DNA of 64,000 nt from Ignavibacteria bacterium (GTDB lineage Bacteria > Bacteroidota > Ignavibacteria > Kapaibacteriales > UBA961): contig JADJXV010000009.1 in assembly GCA_016720145.1 (NCBI GenBank), positions 38,713 to 102,712 of the forward strand. Direction: 5' to 3'. Positions 45,070-53,224 of the stretch are shown here, in pieces (position 1 is the stretch's first letter; the number at the start of each line of letters is the position of its first letter). Position numbers and translations under genes: made by a program. The notes under the pieces are model-generated. The model did not search any database, was not told where the DNA came from, and saw nothing but the letters and a program-made list of their open reading frames with translations.

Positions 45070-45950
45070 TATTCATACCTTTCAGCATATTGCTTTACTT
45101 TGCGCACATACGCTTGTGTTTCCTGAAACGGTGGAATTCCACCATGTTTTTTTACATTTCCGGGTCCTGCATTATAAGCTGCGAGAGCAAGGTCCACATT
45201 CCCACCGAATTGATCGAGCATTTGTCGTAGATACTTTGTACCACCGGTGATATTTTCGCCAGGGTCAAACGAATTTTTCACTCCCAAATCATCTGCCGTA
45301 CCATCCATTAATTGCATAAGTCCTTTTGCGCCAACCTTCGATACGGCCGCGCTTTTACCGGCTGATTCAGCCGTTATTACTGCTTTGATAATATGAGTCG
45401 GAACATTAAACTGTTTACTTGCTTGGGTTATGATTGGTTCATACTCCAATAATCTATCCTCGACTCGAGCCGAGAATGTATCTCCTGTTTTTAAATTTGA
45501 CAATGGAGTTGCCAGACTTTCCGGCGCTGAATCTTTAACCCTCGGTCGCACATCTGTCGGTAATTGAATAGAAATCGTCGGTAATGATTCCCCACCGGTC
45601 ATTTTTTTATAAATCATATCGGCAAGTCCCATGCCTTTGCCGCTTCGAGCAACGAAGTCGGAGAATTGCATATCAGCATAACTTCCTAATGTATCAGCTC
45701 CAAAACTCATGTTTTCGCCATCGTCCTTGTGGTCGTCATCGAGCATGGACTCTTTCATTTGTTTCATCATCATGCTCACAAACATCGACTCAAAACCCCG
45801 TGCTGCTTTCGCGTATTGCGTTTTTTCAGCTTCGCTCAAGTGACTTGGATTCGTCTCATTCATTTTCACGCGCGATAATTCACTTATCCGTGAATTTGCT
45901 ACCGCTGAGCGAGCAACTGATGTATCGAGAGATGTCATATCTGTGGACAT
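45069..45950 (-). CDS. flgJ: FlgJ-like rod protein with lytic transglycosylase domain
   Basis: 293-residue protein. Residues about 25-115 (AKAARGFESMFVSMMMKQMK, then SMLDDD) match the FlgJ rod-binding domain. Residues about 165-290 are a lytic transglycosylase domain of the SLT type: VITAESAGKSAAVSKVGAKG LMQLMDGTA (catalytic Glu in AES) and AYNAGPGNVKKHGGIPPFQE. Enterobacterial FlgJ carries a glucosaminidase instead; here the cell-wall-cutting half is a transglycosylase. It opens the peptidoglycan for the growing rod. No Sec signal is visible. Confidence 0.88.
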   Translation of the reverse strand: MSTDMTSLDTSVARSAVANSRISELSRVKMNETNPSHLSEAEKTQYAKAARGFESMFVSMMMKQMKESMLDDDHKDDGENMSFGADTLGSYADMQFSDFVARSGKGMGLADMIYKKMTGGESLPTISIQLPTDVRPRVKDSAPESLATPLSNLKTGDTFSARVEDRLLEYEPIITQASKQFNVPTHIIKAVITAESAGKSAAVSKVGAKGLMQLMDGTADDLGVKNSFDPGENITGGTKYLRQMLDQFGGNVDLALAAYNAGPGNVKKHGGIPPFQETQAYVRKVKQYAERYE

Positions 45951-45962
45951 AGAATTTTCATT

Positions 45963-47057
45963 TTATTGAACAATTAACTCACCCTGCAACGAACCCGCTT
46001 CTTTAAGTGCTTGAAATATAGCTATTAAATCACGAGGCGACACTTTGAGCGATGTGAGAGCATTTGCCATATCTTGGACCGTCGATGTTGCCGGCAATAA
46101 GACAGGTGGATTTTGTTCTTGCTGAGCAGAAACCGCTGAATTTTGGAATGCTTGTGTCTTACCACCAGAAAATGGCGTCGGCTGCGAAACGGAAGTAGTC
46201 CGTTGAATTTGAATTTCCAATCCTCCGTGTGCCACCACTGCCGGAAGTAATTGCACTGCGCCTCCCACGACGACGGTTCCGGTTCGCTCGTTAATCACAA
46301 CTCTTGCTGCTACATCACTTACGACAGGCAAGGATTCGAGCTGAGCAATTAATTGTGAAATTTGTCCGGGAGTTTGACCTGCAGGTAACTTTACTTCAAT
46401 CGTTGCCCCATCAATAGAAGTTGCAGAATTCGAAAGATTCGGTGAATTGTTGATTGCTTGTGCTACACGTGTGGAAGTAGTAAAGTCCGGCTCACGTAAG
46501 ACTACTCTAAGGATTTGATTTTGAATGAATTGCCCTTTTACTTCTTGTTCGACGATACCACCGCTCGGCACTCGTCCCGCTGAAACAGAATTTCTGCCCA
46601 CTCGCGAACCGTCTGAACGGAAATCATAGCCGCCTACCGAAAGTCCACCTTGTGCAGTGGCGAGGACCGTGCCATCCTGCGTCGAAAGATGCGTCATCAA
46701 CAGAACACCATTCTGAAGGGATTGTGCGTCGCCCATCGAAGACACTTGCACGTCGATTTTCGAGCCTTTTCGCATGAACGCAGGAATAGTAGCCGTGACC
46801 ATGACAGCAGCAATATTGCGAGTCCTGAAATTCGTCGTCGGCACGACCACACCAAAACGTTTGAGCATATTAGCTACCGACTGAATCGTGAATTTTGATT
46901 GCTGCGTATCCCCGGTATTCGCAAGTCCGGAGACTAATCCGTAACCTATAATCTGTGTACCACTCACGCCTTCGATCGTTGCAATATCTTTAATTCTTGC
47001 AGCATTAGTCACAACAGTGAACGATATAAATACTACAATCAGGATGAATTTTTTCAT
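45963..47057 (-). CDS. flgI: Flagellar P-ring protein
   Basis: 364-residue periplasmic protein that forms the P ring in the peptidoglycan layer. Signal peptide MKKFILIVVFISFTVVTNAA, then the family start RIKDIATIEGVSGTQIIGYG LVSGLANTGDTQ and the motif VVVGGAVQLLPAVVAHGGLE. Length is normal. Its presence with flgH shows a Gram-negative basal body. Confidence 0.95.
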   Translation of the reverse strand: MKKFILIVVFISFTVVTNAARIKDIATIEGVSGTQIIGYGLVSGLANTGDTQQSKFTIQSVANMLKRFGVVVPTTNFRTRNIAAVMVTATIPAFMRKGSKIDVQVSSMGDAQSLQNGVLLMTHLSTQDGTVLATAQGGLSVGGYDFRSDGSRVGRNSVSAGRVPSGGIVEQEVKGQFIQNQILRVVLREPDFTTSTRVAQAINNSPNLSNSATSIDGATIEVKLPAGQTPGQISQLIAQLESLPVVSDVAARVVINERTGTVVVGGAVQLLPAVVAHGGLEIQIQRTTSVSQPTPFSGGKTQAFQNSAVSAQQEQNPPVLLPATSTVQDMANALTSLKVSPRDLIAIFQALKEAGSLQGELIVQ

Positions 47058-47078
47058 AACTATATCTGAATAATTTAC

Positions 47079-47648
47079 TTAAAACAACCAACGCAAGAAT
47101 TTTGTAATCATACCGGGTTCTTGAGCCGTAGTAATTGTTCCGTCACCCTCATACACGACCGTCAGATCCATGATACTGTACGAGTAAATTGAGTTGTCGC
47201 TTTGCACATCGGCCGGACGTATAAACCCCGAGAGTGTAATCGATTGATTTTCTCCGTTTAGTTGAAACGTTCTCTTCCCTTCTATTTTCATATTACCATT
47301 AGCTTCTACAGATGTGACTTTGGCACTTAATTTTGTTCGGAATTTTTCATTACGAGAGGTTTGTCCGCGACCGTTAAAGGTATTGCCGGTGCCAAGCGAG
47401 ACACTTCCGTCAAAACTCGTACTTCCGGTCGATGCGCTCACACCGCCGGACAAATCAGTTTTTGTCGATTGTGTAGTAGTCGCTGAATTGTCTGCAATTG
47501 TTTCCTCGACAATCAAAATCGTCACGGCGTCTCCCACACGATAAGCTTTCACGTCCGAATAAAGTGAGCGGCTATTATTCTGCACGAATTGAGCTGTACT
47601 TGTCATCGTGCAACACACTAGAATTATTATAGAATAGATCATTTTCAT
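47079..47648 (-). CDS. flgH: Flagellar L-ring protein
   Basis: 189-residue outer-membrane ring protein. The start MKMIYSIIILVCC is one base after the flgA stop and follows AGGGAA; the longer frame to 47,687 lies in flgA. The signature SDVKAYRVGDAVTILIVEET and the C-terminal GFIRPADVQSDNSIYSYSIM are clear. The usual lipoprotein cysteine is not evident: the signal ends CCTMTSTAQ, with the cysteines too early for a standard lipobox, so it may be a plain signal peptide. Confidence 0.93.
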   Translation of the reverse strand: MKMIYSIIILVCCTMTSTAQFVQNNSRSLYSDVKAYRVGDAVTILIVEETIADNSATTTQSTKTDLSGGVSASTGSTSFDGSVSLGTGNTFNGRGQTSRNEKFRTKLSAKVTSVEANGNMKIEGKRTFQLNGENQSITLSGFIRPADVQSDNSIYSYSIMDLTVVYEGDGTITTAQEPGMITKFLRWLF

Positions 47649-47649
47649 A

Positions 47650-48375
47650 TTATTCCCTTTCGGATAATGTTGAGCCAAGATTCCCAATATATACGGTATT
47701 ATTGAGCTGAAGAATTCCCGAAAGCACCGTATTTGTTCCTTCTCGCATCACTCTCACCGTTTCGCCAATAGTGGCGTCACTGAGCGCGGTGCCTTTTGTT
47801 CGGATGACCACACTCCCCGCCTGAACGACTATCGTAGCGATCCCGCCACGTCTAATCCCTCCAATTTCAGTCACTTGTGAACGTGTAATAATGCTCCCTT
47901 TTGGGATCATTCGTCGTACTGCAGTACCGGTAAGTTCTTTTTCATCAAGCAATTCACTGTCTGAATAGGCAGTTACATCACGTCTTTCAATAGTATAGTG
48001 TTGATGAGAAATTGTTGAAGTATAGCTTATGGGTACTGTTGCTACAGCCACCTCGCGGTAAACCTTAACTTGTACAGGTACTTGGACTCTTCGGACAACG
48101 CGTCCTGCAATTGAAAATTCAATCGCAACATTGCTTATCCCGCGTAATGATTCTTTGCTACCTGTGCATTTGGCAGATACATTCGACTCTTGAAATCCTT
48201 GATCCGCAATCGTTTGGTTGACTAACACTTCAGCATCTTGTCCAACTGTTTTGGTAGTATAGGTAATTACTGCCTGACGAAGACGTTCTCCTGAAAAGAA
48301 TGCTTGCGTATATGCAGTACTTTGGAAACTAATCCACAGTACGAATATTAGAACTAAATGCTTTACAATAAACAT
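47650..48375 (-). CDS. flgA: Flagellar P-ring assembly chaperone
   Basis: 241-residue periplasmic protein with signal peptide (MFIVKHLVLIFVLWISFQST). The C-terminal half is the SAF domain with GTAVRRMIPKGSIITRSQVT and VVQAGSVVIRTKGTALSDAT, as in FlgA. FlgA assists P-ring assembly by FlgI, encoded two genes on. It starts five bases after the flgG stop. Confidence 0.92.
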   Translation of the reverse strand: MFIVKHLVLIFVLWISFQSTAYTQAFFSGERLRQAVITYTTKTVGQDAEVLVNQTIADQGFQESNVSAKCTGSKESLRGISNVAIEFSIAGRVVRRVQVPVQVKVYREVAVATVPISYTSTISHQHYTIERRDVTAYSDSELLDEKELTGTAVRRMIPKGSIITRSQVTEIGGIRRGGIATIVVQAGSVVIRTKGTALSDATIGETVRVMREGTNTVLSGILQLNNTVYIGNLGSTLSERE

Positions 48376-48379
48376 AGTT

Positions 48380-49168
48380 TTAGCGTTTTAGATTGGTTGC
48401 AGTTGAGAGTATTTCATCTGCTGTTTTGACTGATTTGGAGTTTAATTCATACGCACGTTGCGCTACAATCATATTCACCATTTCCTGTACAAGATCGACG
48501 TTTGATGCTTCGAGGTGTGCTTGCACTATTTCACCGGTATTGTTTATTCCCGGCTGTTCCATAATTGCACGACCGGATGCAGGCGTTTCAGTAAAGAGAT
48601 TATCTCCCATTGCGCGGAGTCCGGCAGGATTCACAAATCGTGCAAGTTCAATTTGACCAACGATTTGTTCATCTGCTGTCGTATCGGTTCTCACGCTGAT
48701 AATACCATTTTTGGATATCTTCGTATCCACCGCATTATCGGGAATTGTGATACCGGGATCTAATATATATCCTTGAGAATTAACGATTTGTCCGTTCTTG
48801 TCTAATTTGAACGAACCGTCTCGTGTGTAAGCGAACGAATTATCAGGCTTCCGCATGATGAAGAATCCATCGCCGGTGATTGCCATATCGAGCGGGTTAT
48901 TGGTTTGCTGGATATCGCCCTGAGAGAACTGTTTAGTCGTCGCCACAAGTTCAGTACCTGCCCCGATTTGTATTTCATTGAGAGGTTCTGTGCCTGTCGA
49001 TTGGGTATTCCCGGCAGCACGGATATTCTCATAGAGCAAGTCCTGAAATTCGGGACGTGTTTTCTTGAATCCGGTCGTATTGACATTCGCAAGATTATTC
49101 GAAATTATTTCGACGAATCGTTGTTGTGCTGTGAGCCCTGTGGCCGCTGTGCGTAAGGTTTTATCCAT
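48380..49168 (-). CDS. flgG: Flagellar distal rod protein
   Basis: 262-residue rod protein. The N-terminus LRTAATGLTAQQRFVEIISN NLANVNTTGFKKTRPEFQDL and the C-terminus LVQEMVNMIVAQRAYELNSK SVKTADEILSTATNLKR are the standard ends of FlgG. Length matches the family (about 260). The gap to the next gene upstream holds an inverted repeat of the AACnCAAAG family. Confidence 0.95.
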   Translation of the reverse strand: MDKTLRTAATGLTAQQRFVEIISNNLANVNTTGFKKTRPEFQDLLYENIRAAGNTQSTGTEPLNEIQIGAGTELVATTKQFSQGDIQQTNNPLDMAITGDGFFIMRKPDNSFAYTRDGSFKLDKNGQIVNSQGYILDPGITIPDNAVDTKISKNGIISVRTDTTADEQIVGQIELARFVNPAGLRAMGDNLFTETPASGRAIMEQPGINNTGEIVQAHLEASNVDLVQEMVNMIVAQRAYELNSKSVKTADEILSTATNLKR

Positions 49169-49225
49169 GATTTTTGGAGTATGATAATACCACTGTTATT
49201 TGTTAGGTTGAATTGGTCTTTATTG

Positions 49226-49320
49226 TGACCTTTGTGTGTATTCCCTTTGTGTACTTTGTGTTTAAAAGTAACCATGCAGTTGATTTTAACACAAAGTACT
49301 CGAAGGTTTCACAAAGTACA
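49226..49320. repeat. Inverted-repeat element of the AACnCAAAG family, copy 3
   Basis: Left arm GTGACCTTTGTGTGTATTCC, then CTTTGTGTACTTTGTGTTTAAAA; right arm TTTTAACACAAAGTACTCGA then AGGTTTCACAAAGTAC. The arms are in the opposite order from copy 2, with the TTTAAAA ends facing inward around a 16-base spacer. It lies between flgF and flgG in the middle of the flagellar operon. Confidence 0.75.
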
Positions 49321-49353
49321 CAATTGGATGTCGTACTTAGTACCTATTTCACA

Positions 49354-50130
49354 TTACCCGAACCTACCGACATCGATACTTCTATCGAGCGTACCGTCGT
49401 TGGTTTGAATTACTTTTTGTCCCATTTCGAACATTCTTTGGAGTTCGATCATTTCGACCATTTCTTTGATAATATTCACGTTAGAATTCTCAACATATCC
49501 CTGCTTAATGCTAATTTCTGCTTGCGGAATCGGAGTGGTAATTGTGTCATCGGTTGTCGAAAAATGAGATCCGGTTTCGCGCTGAAGTGTTTGAGGATTC
49601 TCGACATCGGTGAGTTGTAAACGTCCGATAGATTGGTCATTTGAAAAGACATCTCCGTTTTCCTGAACGCGTATTGTGATTGCTTTCGAACTGTCAATAG
49701 AATTTCCTGTGATTTGCTGGAGGACAAAGAGTGGTCCGTTTTCGCCGATGAGCGTGAGTCCATCGGGTGTTTCTATCTTGCCGTTCGATCCGAGTGTAAA
49801 GTGTCCTGCACGTGTAAGATATTGATTTCCATCGTTATCTTCAACAGTGAAGTATCCTTTTTTACCATCGATTGCAAAGTCAAATTGATTCCCGGTACGT
49901 TCGGTAGCGCCTTGGGAGTAATCAGTGAACGTATCAGTCGGAGTATCGTCTTGCTCTACATCACCCTTGGTATTATTGAGATTCGACTGCGCCGATATCA
50001 GCGAGCGTTCAAACGCTGACTCGCGTTTGAATCCTACGGTATTAGCATTGGCTATATTATTGGACAGCACTTCGAGGCGAGTCTGTTGTGGTACCATTCC
50101 GAGGGCGGCTGTGTAGAGTTCTTTGAGCAT
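49354..50130 (-). CDS. flgF: Flagellar proximal rod protein FlgF-like
   Basis: 258-residue rod protein related to FlgG. N-terminal LYTAALGMVPQQTRLEVLSN NIANANTVGFKRESAFERSL and C-terminal IIKEMVEMIELQRMFEMGQK, then VIQTND, show the basal-body rod family. It is assigned to FlgF from its place in front of flgG and from the C-terminus, which is shorter than that of FlgG. It could instead be a second FlgG. Confidence 0.85.
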   Translation of the reverse strand: MLKELYTAALGMVPQQTRLEVLSNNIANANTVGFKRESAFERSLISAQSNLNNTKGDVEQDDTPTDTFTDYSQGATERTGNQFDFAIDGKKGYFTVEDNDGNQYLTRAGHFTLGSNGKIETPDGLTLIGENGPLFVLQQITGNSIDSSKAITIRVQENGDVFSNDQSIGRLQLTDVENPQTLQRETGSHFSTTDDTITTPIPQAEISIKQGYVENSNVNIIKEMVEMIELQRMFEMGQKVIQTNDGTLDRSIDVGRFG

Positions 50131-50154
50131 AATTTTTTTGGACTTGATTGAGAA

Positions 50155-50415
50155 TTACTGGCGTATCGATTGAGAATTCGAGTCAGTTTGATAAACAAAT
50201 TCAAGGATTTCTGCGGCGACATTGCTTAATTCTGCGGGTACGGACTGCAATACAACCATCGATGTAATTTGCTGTAAAAGCTCGGCATCGATATAAATTG
50301 GCGTTCCTTTTTCTATAATTTTCGCCATGATTTGTTCGGCGAGCATAATTGTTTCTTTGTCTGTTTCATGTTCATTCCCACCTGTCTGATAAGCACTCGT
50401 CATCGGATAATTCAT
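50155..50415 (-). CDS. FlhB C-terminal-domain homologue (FlhX-like small flagellar protein)
   Basis: 86-residue protein. The stretch LAEQIMAKIIEKGTPIYIDA ELLQQITSM followed by VPAELSNVAAEILEFVYQT resembles the cytoplasmic C-domain of FlhB/YscU export switch proteins (the I-x-x-x-G-x-P-I-x-x-x-x-x-L and V-P-x-E-L-x-x-x-x-A-E-I-L-x-F-V-Y pattern). It has no NPTH cleavage site and no membrane part. Stand-alone copies of this domain occur in several bacteria and may tune export specificity. As first gene of the rod-ring-hook operon its role in flagella is likely but unproven. Confidence 0.65.
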   Translation of the reverse strand: MNYPMTSAYQTGGNEHETDKETIMLAEQIMAKIIEKGTPIYIDAELLQQITSMVVLQSVPAELSNVAAEILEFVYQTDSNSQSIRQ

Positions 50416-50465
50416 ATTTTTTGAGCAGAAAAGTTTTGGTCAAATTGTTCACGCCGTGTAGTGAA

Positions 50466-50481
50466 TACAAGCAATGTGCCA
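50466..50481 (-). promoter_or_regulatory. Possible sigma-54 promoter of the flagellar operon
   Basis: On the minus strand TGGCACATTGCTTGTA matches the -24/-12 consensus TGGCAC-N5-TTGCA with one mismatch (C to T in the -12 element). It lies about 50 bases before the first start codon of the operon, a suitable distance. The surrounding space 50,416-50,685 shows no other feature. Confidence 0.4.
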
Positions 50482-50689
50482 AATGATTATACCAAACCAT
50501 ACTAAATCAAGTAATTATATTTACAAAGAAGTTATAATCATGGCAAGTACTATTATCATTAAATATGATATCTGATATTTTCTCAACAATGGCGATTATT
50601 GGTCAGGTGAGGGATAATCATCAGGGATTGGTGTTACTTAATTTGCCGATGAAGAATGGCTAGCGGTGGGTTATTTAGGGGTGCACTAC

Positions 50690-50724
50690 AAAAAGAACAG
50701 CCCATAGTTTTGGCTATGAGCTGT
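50690..50724 (-). terminator. Terminator after the small exported protein gene
   Basis: On the minus strand ACAGCTCATAG / CTATGGGCTGT pairs over eleven bases (one G-T), with a 6-base loop, then TCTTTTTG. Confidence 0.82.
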
Positions 50725-50745
50725 GGGTATGATATTCACGCTGAT

Positions 50746-50994
50746 TTACTTATCTGCGGAGGGATTATTTTTCATTTCATTAACTTTATCAACTCCTTTA
50801 CGGGTAAGAGACTTCACCCCTTTGACTGTTTCTTTGGCAGCTTCTCTGCCGAGTCCCCAACCGAAGCCACGAGTAGCGGAATCTTTGATTTTGGAAAGAG
50901 TGCCGGATTTTTTGGATTTTGCTTTTGTTTCTTTAGCGATTGTAGGTATAAATAGTAGTGCTAGTATGAGTAGAATTGGGAGAATATTTTTCAT
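50746..50994 (-). CDS. Small exported basic protein of unknown function
   Basis: 82-residue protein with a signal or membrane segment (MKNILPILLILALLFIPTIA) and a lysine-rich mature part (KETKAKSKKSGTLSKIKDSA). The segment FGWGLGREAAKETVKGVKSL contains a glycine-rich turn and an amphipathic helix. No family recognised. A good terminator follows, which supports a real gene. Confidence 0.6.
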   Translation of the reverse strand: MKNILPILLILALLFIPTIAKETKAKSKKSGTLSKIKDSATRGFGWGLGREAAKETVKGVKSLTRKGVDKVNEMKNNPSADK

Positions 50995-51100
50995 AGATTT
51001 AGGGGAGGTTATTACTGTGCCTATTTAATTTAATATAATTACTAAATACATTTCATAATTTTTCTTGTTAAGAAGAATGTTAAATTTCTTGTTCTTTTTT

Positions 51101-51604
51101 TTATCGTCCAAAAAACAGGAACAGTAAAATTAGTAAGAAAATTATTCCACCTATAATATAGAGGCTTATAAGATTATTTCTCTCTATAAGCTTTGTGATT
51201 TCATATTCACCACGTTTAAAAGATTCACCTTCTTTTACTTCTTCAACGATAATTCCAAATTGTGCCACATGCTTAATGAGTCTATCTAAGGCATTTTTAC
51301 CCCAAGAAGACGTTACACATATTTGGGTACCGTCGCTTGTTTTTAAAATTTCATCGTCTTTCATGAAATGACATTGTTGAAGATTCTTTGCAGGCAAACC
51401 ATCGACTATAGCTTTTGTTTGAAATACTCCAATCGGTCGAATAGTATTAAAGAATCCACCTTCTACTTCATCATATAATGAATCCGGGAATGCTGTTTTC
51501 AATTGAGCAAGCGTAGAACTTGGATGCAATTGAATGTAGGCGTTCACTATTCCTAGCGCTGTGCGATTCATTGCTTTGCCGCGAACTTTGATTTTTGGTT
51601 GCAT
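51101..51604 (-). CDS. Tail-anchored protein of unknown function
   Basis: 167-residue protein with a soluble N-terminal domain (residues 1-140) and a single C-terminal membrane helix (LYIIGGIIFLLILLFLFFG), so tail-anchored. In the soluble part, LGIVNAYIQLHPSSTLAQLK TAFPD, QCHFMKDDEILKTSDGTQIC VTSSWGKNALDRLIKHV resemble a small domain seen in other bacterial proteins of unknown role, with a winged-helix-like start. Not recognised by name. It shares direction with the 104-residue gene upstream, about 95 bases away. Confidence 0.6.
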   Translation of the reverse strand: MQPKIKVRGKAMNRTALGIVNAYIQLHPSSTLAQLKTAFPDSLYDEVEGGFFNTIRPIGVFQTKAIVDGLPAKNLQQCHFMKDDEILKTSDGTQICVTSSWGKNALDRLIKHVAQFGIIVEEVKEGESFKRGEYEITKLIERNNLISLYIIGGIIFLLILLFLFFGR

Positions 51605-51650
51605 TGTTGTAAATTATTGTAGTTTATGATTTATAAGAGAATCTGTCTTC

Positions 51651-51677
51651 GAGCCACCCTATTGTATAGAGTGGCTC
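51651..51677 (-). terminator. Hairpin after the 104-residue protein gene
   Basis: Twelve-base-pair stem GAGCCACTCTAT / ATAGGGTGGCTC (one G-T pair) with a 3-base loop on the minus strand. There is no strong T tract, so termination may be partial. Confidence 0.6.
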
Positions 51678-51698
51678 AGAAATTCTCAAGTGATAGGT

Positions 51699-52013
51699 TT
51701 ACTTCTTGTATTTTCCAGATTCGGTTAGTGTTTTATCTTCAGGAACAAGAATAGAATCATCACTAGATGCAACTCTCACCTTAATATCAAAATTTTTATC
51801 TATGGCTTTAGAAAATGTGCCCACTAATGTGTTCCCACGTGCTTTAACTTCCGCATCAGTCGCAATTTTCTTTCCTGCAATAGAAGCAATTGTTGAATCA
51901 TCATCAGCGAATTTCACATTGTTATAGATTCGAAGTGTAGAACCAAATTCTTTCTTAAAATTCGCTTTTAAGGTTTTAACCTTCATTCTACCTGAGATAT
52001 CAAAATCTGCCAT
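51699..52013 (-). CDS. Small protein with internal duplication, function unknown
   Basis: 104-residue soluble protein. The start MADFDISGRMKVK follows GGAGG at six bases, better than the TTG four codons earlier. Two similar halves can be seen: VKTLKANFKKEFGSTLRIYN then ADDDSTIASI, and GNTLVGTFSKAIDKNFDIKV then ASSDDSILV, both of the type T-L-x3-F-x-K, a hydrophobic strand and D-D-S. This resembles a small family of Bacteroidota proteins I know only as hypothetical. The protein starts with a short beta segment, so a tandem beta-grasp-like fold is one guess. Confidence 0.65.
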   Translation of the reverse strand: MADFDISGRMKVKTLKANFKKEFGSTLRIYNNVKFADDDSTIASIAGKKIATDAEVKARGNTLVGTFSKAIDKNFDIKVRVASSDDSILVPEDKTLTESGKYKK

Positions 52014-52258
52014 TGTAGCCTCCAATAATATAATTTTAGAATTAGCATAACATCAATCAACACAATTGATTTAGTCCAAAATTAGTGTTTATTCAAACAC
52101 ACATCTTGACCAATGTACACCTACATCAATCCACTGTACAACACAGGAATTCTGATGTATAAGTCGGGTAGTCGGATGGAGGGAAAGGAAGGGTATTTTA
52201 GGCGTGGTATCTATTTGCAAGTGAATCAGTTAGCGGGAAGTGGTGCGCTTGGCTTCAC

Positions 52259-53032
52259 TCACAAACTTTTGGCAAAATGGCTGAGACGCTCCTTGAAATC
52301 ATCCTTTTTGTTCTCGGAAAGCGGGATCTCATTGCCGTCGGTGAGCACAATCGTCGAATGCTTGCCGCGAATGTACTTGCGTACGTATTTGAGGTTGATG
52401 AGGTGGCTGTTGTGGACGCGTACGAAGTTCGAACCCGACAGCATGGAGTCGAAATTCTGCAGATTCTTCGATACCAGGATACTTTCGCCGCTGTTGAAGT
52501 AGATTTTGGTGTAATTCGCCTCAGCCGCGCACCGAACTATCTCATTGATATTATACATTGTTAGTCCGTCGCCGCTTGGCAGGAGGATGTTGTTGAGCTT
52601 ATCGGTGATACTCTCTTTCAGTATCCTGAGTTTACTGTCGAGATTATCATGGGTTTTGTAGGTCTTGTACTTGTCCAATGCCCGACGTAACTTCTCATAC
52701 GTTATCGGCTTGAGCAGATAATGAAGCGCCGAAAACTCAAATGCCTGCACCGCATATTCATTAAATGAGGTCTGGAAAATCACTTCGTACCCTGTGAACA
52801 TCGTCCGCTCGAGTACGTCGAATCCACTACCATCCGGAAGAGAAATATCAAGGAAGACAATGTCCGGCTGCACACTGTCGATGAGCTGCACCGCCTGCAA
52901 GACACTCGCACCAATTCCGGCAATTTCCAAGCTCGGGAAATGAGTTGTAAGTAATGTATTCAAAATAACTTGGCAATATTCTTCATCATCAATAATCACC
53001 ACCTTCAAGCGATTAGGTTCAGCACTTTTCAT
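52259..53032 (-). CDS. LytTR-family response regulator
   Basis: 257-residue regulator. The receiver domain (residues 8-125) has the acidic pair DDEE, phospho-acceptor Asp in PDIVFLDISLPDGSGFDVLE and the Lys in HYLLKPITYEKL. The LytTR DNA-binding domain fills the last 100 residues (IVRCAAEANYTKIYFNSGES, VRVHNSHLINLKYVRKYIRG). The start MKSAEPNRLKVVIIDDEE is chosen since the 25 residues upstream add nothing to the receiver. The TPR histidine kinase gene lies about 190 bases upstream on the same strand and is the probable partner. Confidence 0.92.
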   Translation of the reverse strand: MKSAEPNRLKVVIIDDEEYCQVILNTLLTTHFPSLEIAGIGASVLQAVQLIDSVQPDIVFLDISLPDGSGFDVLERTMFTGYEVIFQTSFNEYAVQAFEFSALHYLLKPITYEKLRRALDKYKTYKTHDNLDSKLRILKESITDKLNNILLPSGDGLTMYNINEIVRCAAEANYTKIYFNSGESILVSKNLQNFDSMLSGSNFVRVHNSHLINLKYVRKYIRGKHSTIVLTDGNEIPLSENKKDDFKERLSHFAKSL

Positions 53033-53224
53033 AACAACTACTGTAAAAATGGAGCAAGACCACAATCGAATGTGATTCGATGCAATGGTAAATTCAATCA
53101 CTTTCAAAGATACTATTTAAAAAGTAAGCGATGAGAATAAATGTACAGTATGGGTAAATTGATGTATAAGTACTAGATTCTGCTCTATATTTGGGTGCAT
53201 AATCACTGTGGTGCTTCCGGTAAA

